Positions 4,690 through 8,734 of a DNA stretch of 8,734 bases are shown here, piece after piece. The translations under genes were made by a program, and so were the position numbers. Below the pieces are notes generated by a model. It did not search any database. It worked only from the letters and a program-made list of their open reading frames with translations, and was not told the origin of the DNA. Numbering within the stretch: the first letter of the stretch is position 1; each line of letters opens with the position of its first letter. Source of the stretch: CAZZKJ01 sp964654695 (GTDB lineage Bacteria; Krumholzibacteriota; Krumholzibacteriia; WVZY01); assembly GCA_964654695.1 (NCBI GenBank), contig CAZZKJ010000069.1, positions 1 through 8,734 of the forward strand, in the 5' to 3' direction.

Positions 4690-7600
4690 ATGAAACCCCT
4701 TCGTTTGATCCTGGTGTTCATATTTTCCTCGCTGATCATATCGCCGGCGCTTTCCAACAGCAAATCGCTGCCCGAGGGGCGGCGGCCCAGCAGACTCGGA
4801 ATCAAAATATCCAACAATCTCACCGACAGACCCCTGGACTCACCCCGCGGTCTTTTTGCCGAAGCCCAGGTGGATACATATTTCCTTGCAGAGTATGATT
4901 TTGATTCCGGCGGCCAGCCTGACATGGAGGGATGGATCGGCGTGGATCTAACGGCACAGATCGATACTTTCTTCCACGTCGACGATTTCGCCGGTATGGG
5001 AGGCGGCCTCTATGGACAACTGGCACCGATTTCCGGACAGAATTCCCTGTGGTGCGGGGCTCCGGCTTCGGCAAATGAACCTTACTGCTCTTACGCTACG
5101 CTCCCCGGTTACGGTAATCAATGGAGCCAGTTTTTCGAATCCGTTGACTTTCCGGTTGAGGGAGATGCGACATTATCATACGAGGTAAGCTGGGACAGCG
5201 AGCAGTCCTATGATTATTCCACTGTCCTTTTCAAGGATACCAGCGGCACCTGGACGGCTGTGAACGTTAGAGGAATCGGGTTTTATGACGGCCGGGGAAA
5301 CGCATCGGAGACCTACGTTATAAGCTCGGGCAAGACAGGCGGGCATCTGCAGCTCCGTTTCAAATTTGAGTCCGACGGAGTTTATTCCGATGAAGACGGT
5401 CTTTGGAATTCGGATGGAGCGATCATACTCGACAACATTTCCGTGAGCGATACTACGGGATTACTGAACTTCCAGGATTTCGAAGGAGAAGCGGTCGGAG
5501 CAACCCGAACCCTGGACGGCACGTGGACCGCCGCAACTTTGCCGGCATTCGGCGATTTTTCTTCGCTTTTTTCAGGAATGTCCACGGCGCAGGATGATGA
5601 ATGCACAAAGGACATGTCTTTTCTCTGGGGATTCTTCAAAGGTTCCACGGAGTACTATATTTATTGCGGTCCACCTCTGCATCCCGAGCAGCCCGTAGTT
5701 CCGCGCAAGAAATACTTTCCGGAACATTATCTAACCCAATACATAAAAAACGAGGTCTGGTCACCGTGGATCGAATGGAATCCGGGCGGTACCGTGCCCG
5801 CGGCGGCTTCGGGAGCCGTGCTTGATTATTGGGTTTACAGGGATCTGCCGTTGGATAACCTGGTCTTTTACGTATCGCGCATACGCTCAAAAACGGGAGC
5901 CGGCGGATGTCCCGGACCGTGGAGATACAACAGTAGCATATATTATGGTGTCGGATACGGCGGGGCTCCGGATTGGTTCAACCAACAGGAGCCGGTGGGC
6001 GACTTTATAGACCCCGGGGCGACGCACGTCCAGATTGCCCTTGGATGCTGGGATTTGTGCGGGTATTGGTGCGGGATTTACGGCGGCGTGCTGTGCCGAA
6101 CACATTCCCCGCTCTTCGATAACGTAAAGCTTTACCGCATAAATACAAACGGTCCGGTCTGGAACGTGGGAGCCCGGCATCTTTTCCAGGACAACTTTCC
6201 TTCCGGCGGGAGCACCACGGGTACGGTCCGCATGGACATGGCCCAGGACAGGGCCGGACTCTATTCTTCCGTTATTTATCCCGGGGATTCAATCGTGGTC
6301 TCCGTGGCCTCGCCCAATTCCGGAATGGGCACGGATCCAACCTACGGGGGAGCCGCAGTTTACGCGTACGTACGCTCCAGCGGCGGCGAAGCCGGGGCCG
6401 TGATGACAGACGATCAATCGAGATACCCGTTGGTATCGGGTCCCGACGCCGCCGGGTTCTACAAGTTCAGGATGGACACTTCGTACACCGATGCGGGCAT
6501 GACGAATCCTATCCAAAACGAATTCTGTTTCGATCTGAACGACAATCTTTTCTCCCCCCCGGACCGTGTAGATTTTTATTTCTCGGCATCCGATGCAGCG
6601 GCCAACACTACTTACTGGAGCGAATTTATAAAAACGACCGGCTCCGAAGCCAAAGTGCAGACGCAGCCGATGGAAGCACAGTGCCTGCCGACCGGCACTG
6701 CGGATATCTTATACGTTGATGATTACGATCAATGGGGGGCGCAACCCTATTTCGATACGGCCTTTGAATTCCTTGGAATACTTCCGGACCGATACGACGT
6801 GCGTTCTCCATCATCAATGGTTGCAAACGGTCCGGGGGCCCGCGCGGCACCGAATCAGGTTACGGATGTTTACAAAGTGATAATATGGAATTCGGGTAAT
6901 CTCGGATACGGAACTATCGGGGATGGATCGGGAGAACATGAAAAATCGCCGGACGCGCAGCTTCTTTCATATTTTCTTGATATGAGCAGTATATGGAATC
7001 CCGGTCTTTATATAACCGGCGATAATATCGCTTCTGAATTAAAAAATGCAAGTTCGGCTCCGTACCTGGATCTTTTCGGTTTTATCGATTATAACCTGAC
7101 AAGTAATGATCACGTCTCTATGGGCGAACCTGTCTCCCCCCTGGTCACGGCCACAGGGATTTCCCTTTTTTGCAATTATTCGCCGTACACGCCTGACACT
7201 CTTATATCCTACGGCGGATGCCCGGGCGGAATCAAAGCATTCGATGTCATAGAGCCGGCGGGACCCGCACAGCTCGAGATGGCCTATGCGGACAATCCTG
7301 CTCACGGCGCAGTAATCAGCCAACAAACCGTCAACTCCCAGACGAAAACCGCCAGGGTAATACTCGAAGGATTCAGCTATCATTATATAAGGGATGACAG
7401 GCCGAACGCTCCCGCAGACAGGTTTGAGCATCTAAAACACATTTTGAACTGGTTCGAGGTTACGACTCCGGCAACCGGCAATCAAATCGCTTCCGCCCCT
7501 GCGAATAAACTCGAACAGAACTATCCCAATCCGTTCAATCCGGTGACAACAATCATTTATTCACTGAAAGAACGCTCGCACGTAAGCCTAAAGATATACG

Positions 7601-7779
7601 ATGCATCCGGGCGTCTCGTAAAAACCCTGGTGGACGGCGTTCGTGATGCCGGTGAAAATAAAAGAATCGTGTGGCGCGGCCATAATGACAGCGGAGAACC
7701 AGTGTCGAGCGGGGTGTATTTTTGCAGGCTTACAGCCAAGGGCTTCAATGCTTCGAAAAAACTGGTTCTGATGAAATGA
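4690..7779 (+). CDS. Large secreted multidomain protein with T9SS-type C-terminal tail
   Basis: A 1029-residue exported protein. Residues 1-22 are a Sec signal peptide (M-K-P-L-R, hydrophobic core, S-P-A-L-S). About 70-260 is a beta-sandwich region with W-C-G and P-Y-C-S-Y-A-T-L-P-G-Y-G-N, resembling jelly-roll (MAM-like) modules of secreted proteases and surface proteins. About 360-485 is a second beta-sandwich with a Cys cluster (453, 457, 461, 469). About 490-650 is a third beta-rich region. About 672-920 (D-I-L-Y-V-D-D-Y-D, V-I-I-W-N-S-G, L-Y-I-T-G-D-N-I-A-S) looks like an alpha/beta glutamine-amidotransferase-like fold without the usual nucleophilic Cys. Residues 941-1029 are the sorting/FlgD-like Ig tail (N-Y-P-N-P-F-N-P). 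No protease motif was found, so a binding or structural surface role is likely. ATG 4690 is preferred because the signal peptide starts there; an in-frame ATG at 4642 falls only about 3 bases after the predicted transcription start. The ribosome site (AAGGGG, 12 bases away) is weak. It is controlled by the operator-bearing promoter. Confidence 0.85.
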   Translation: MKPLRLILVFIFSSLIISPALSNSKSLPEGRRPSRLGIKISNNLTDRPLDSPRGLFAEAQVDTYFLAEYDFDSGGQPDMEGWIGVDLTAQIDTFFHVDDFAGMGGGLYGQLAPISGQNSLWCGAPASANEPYCSYATLPGYGNQWSQFFESVDFPVEGDATLSYEVSWDSEQSYDYSTVLFKDTSGTWTAVNVRGIGFYDGRGNASETYVISSGKTGGHLQLRFKFESDGVYSDEDGLWNSDGAIILDNISVSDTTGLLNFQDFEGEAVGATRTLDGTWTAATLPAFGDFSSLFSGMSTAQDDECTKDMSFLWGFFKGSTEYYIYCGPPLHPEQPVVPRKKYFPEHYLTQYIKNEVWSPWIEWNPGGTVPAAASGAVLDYWVYRDLPLDNLVFYVSRIRSKTGAGGCPGPWRYNSSIYYGVGYGGAPDWFNQQEPVGDFIDPGATHVQIALGCWDLCGYWCGIYGGVLCRTHSPLFDNVKLYRINTNGPVWNVGARHLFQDNFPSGGSTTGTVRMDMAQDRAGLYSSVIYPGDSIVVSVASPNSGMGTDPTYGGAAVYAYVRSSGGEAGAVMTDDQSRYPLVSGPDAAGFYKFRMDTSYTDAGMTNPIQNEFCFDLNDNLFSPPDRVDFYFSASDAAANTTYWSEFIKTTGSEAKVQTQPMEAQCLPTGTADILYVDDYDQWGAQPYFDTAFEFLGILPDRYDVRSPSSMVANGPGARAAPNQVTDVYKVIIWNSGNLGYGTIGDGSGEHEKSPDAQLLSYFLDMSSIWNPGLYITGDNIASELKNASSAPYLDLFGFIDYNLTSNDHVSMGEPVSPLVTATGISLFCNYSPYTPDTLISYGGCPGGIKAFDVIEPAGPAQLEMAYADNPAHGAVISQQTVNSQTKTARVILEGFSYHYIRDDRPNAPADRFEHLKHILNWFEVTTPATGNQIASAPANKLEQNYPNPFNPVTTIIYSLKERSHVSLKIYDASGRLVKTLVDGVRDAGENKRIVWRGHNDSGEPVSSGVYFCRLTAKGFNASKKLVLMK
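7510..7776 (+). other. T9SS-type sorting / FlgD-like Ig tail (part of the secreted protein)
   Basis: The last 89 residues (941-1029) carry the conserved order L-E-Q-N-Y-P-N-P-F-N-P, a beta strand T-T-I-I-Y-S-L, S-L-K-I-Y-D-A-S-G-R-L-V-K-T-L, V-W-R-G-H-N-D-S-G and S-S-G-V-Y-F-C-R-L, ending K-L-V-L-M-K. This is the hallmark tail of proteins exported or surface-attached by the type IX secretion system and its relatives. No T9SS machinery gene is in the window, so the route is inferred from the tail. Confidence 0.85.
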
Positions 7780-7798
7780 TTCATTTATCCTTCCGGGT

Positions 7799-8650
7799 AT
7801 GTTCGGATCAATAATTGACTATTATCTCCTGCGCCCCCTGACCCACAGCCGGAACATTGCCACTGAAGAACAGCTCGACAGCCACGCGCGGGCAGACGTT
7901 TTTTTTGATGCCGAAAGCGCCGGGCTGCGTCTTGAAAAACTCATCAACCGCTTCGAAGGAACATTTCGCGTAAACGCTGAATCCAGCTACTTGGATATCG
8001 GCTGCGGAGTCGGCGATATACCCATTGCGCTCGCCATCCATGGAGCCAAGAAAGTCGCCGGAATCGACATAATCCCACGAAATATCGAGGCCGCGCGGCT
8101 TTTTGCAAAAAAGGCGGGTGTTAAAAAAGTGACCGAGTTTGTATGCGCCGATATAAATTCATGGGAACCGCCTCATCCTTACCAGGTTGTCATATCTCAC
8201 GAAGCCCTGGAACATATCGAAAACCCGCGCCCGTTCCTCGCCCGTATTGCACGTTTTGTCGAGCCGGCAGGATCCGCGGTATTGGCTTTCGGGCCTCTGT
8301 TCCATTCGCCCTTCGGAGATCATATGCGAAGCTTTTTCCGCTGCCAGCTTCCGTGGCGAGGACTCCTCTTTTCCGAAAAAGCCATAATGCGCCTCAGGCA
8401 GGAACGTTTCAGGCCGACCGACCCCGCGGGCGGTTTCAGGGATTTCAAGGGGGGCTTGAATCTGATGCGTTTTTCCGAATTCTTGAGATTTGCGGAGGAA
8501 ACCGGGTGGCGGCCGGAATTCATAACTGTTAACCCGCAGTTAAAAAAATATCCGCCTCTTTATACTCTGTCGAATGCTCTCGTGCGTGTGCCTTTTATAA
8601 AGGACTATGTTGCATCGTCCGTTTATACCATCCTACGCAGAAGAGCATAA
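7799..8650 (+). CDS. Class I SAM-dependent methyltransferase
   Basis: A 283-residue methyltransferase of the Methyltransf_11/UbiE-like type. Motif I, Y-L-D-I-G-C-G-V-G-D, is at 64-73 and binds S-adenosylmethionine; the acidic residue that holds the ribose is D90 in G-I-D-I; C-A-D-I-N at 116-120 contacts the adenine; and S-H-E-A-L-E-H-I at 133-140 is the usual post-motif helix. The N-terminal 60 residues (M-F-G-S-I-I-D-Y-Y-L-L-R-P-L-T) and the C-terminal 100 (with L-V-R-V-P-F-I-K-D-Y near the end) are specific to its subfamily and probably recognise the substrate, which cannot be told from sequence; a small molecule, lipid or glycan is more likely than DNA. It starts 19 bases after the secreted-protein stop codon, so it may be co-transcribed, but the ATG has no ribosome site (CCTTCCGGGT precedes it). 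Confidence 0.8.
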   Translation: MFGSIIDYYLLRPLTHSRNIATEEQLDSHARADVFFDAESAGLRLEKLINRFEGTFRVNAESSYLDIGCGVGDIPIALAIHGAKKVAGIDIIPRNIEAARLFAKKAGVKKVTEFVCADINSWEPPHPYQVVISHEALEHIENPRPFLARIARFVEPAGSAVLAFGPLFHSPFGDHMRSFFRCQLPWRGLLFSEKAIMRLRQERFRPTDPAGGFRDFKGGLNLMRFSEFLRFAEETGWRPEFITVNPQLKKYPPLYTLSNALVRVPFIKDYVASSVYTILRRRA

Positions 8651-8686
8651 TCCCCCAACCGCAGCACGGGCAACACTCAGCCCAGG

Positions 8687-8734
8687 TAAGCGCGGGTGGC
8701 GCTGATGGGGCCCCCTCGCGCGCAGTTTTTCACG
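8687..8734 (+). repeat. Terminator-like dispersed repeat, copy 2
   Basis: This is the inverted partner of 148-195 (38 of 48 positions identical), read here on the plus strand, 36 bases after the methyltransferase stop codon. GCGCG (8690-8694) can pair with CGCGC (8717-8721), extended imperfectly by G-G/C-C pairs, and a five-T run follows at 8726-8730, so it can act as the terminator of the plus-strand genes. The region of likeness runs exactly to the last base of the window, which suggests that the assembly stopped in a multi-copy repeat. Confidence 0.65.

Noticed and set aside
148..8734. The inverted 48-bp repeats as terminal repeats of one large mobile element spanning the window
   Set aside because: No transposase or integrase lies between them, the copies differ at 10 of 48 positions, and both sit as terminators of opposite-facing units, which explains the inversion.

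Overview
This 8.7-kb window looks like chromosome from an uncultured bacterium of the FCB type (the broad Bacteroidota/candidate-phylum assemblage). The main clue is the secreted protein at 4690-7779. It ends in a textbook T9SS-type sorting/FlgD-like Ig tail (N-Y-P-N-P-F-N-P, then S-L-K-I-Y-D-A-S-G-R-L-V-K-T-L, then S-S-G-V-Y-F) behind an N-terminal signal peptide. Such tails are typical of Bacteroidota relatives and candidate phyla such as Eisenbacteria, Zixibacteria, Latescibacteria and KSB1; I cannot name the phylum. Several genes have strong AGGAGG-type ribosome sites, and two near-consensus sigma70 promoters are visible. No phage, transposase, CRISPR, rRNA or tRNA gene is seen.

Layout. 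Minus-strand block, left: the first codons of a gene running off the left edge (about 1-19), a 230-bp gap with a strong intrinsic terminator and a repeat, then a two-gene operon read leftwards. This operon is a polytopic membrane protein (2478-1069) followed 21 nt later by a lipoprotein with a von Willebrand A (VWA) domain and an intact metal-binding (MIDAS) motif (1047-277). A palindrome-rich gap (2479-2794) with a terminator separates it from another minus-strand gene, a beta-rich lipoprotein of unknown function (3661-2795) with its own promoter. Plus-strand block, right: a MocA/MobA-like nucleotidyltransferase (3952-4563), the 1029-residue secreted T9SS-tail protein (4690-7779) and a class I SAM methyltransferase (7799-8650).

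The genes do not form one recognisable pathway. The strongest signals outside the genes are these: (1) a 17-bp perfect palindrome, TATCACTAATAGTGATA, filling the spacer of a perfect-consensus promoter (TTGACA-17-TATAAT) ahead of the secreted protein, in the style of a lambda-type operator; (2) a 48-bp terminator-like repeat present in inverted orientation near the left end (148-195) and exactly at the right end (8687-8734), with a more diverged relative at 2687-2731, each just beyond the 3' end of a transcription unit; (3) the VWA-lipoprotein/membrane-protein pair, which matches no system I can name.
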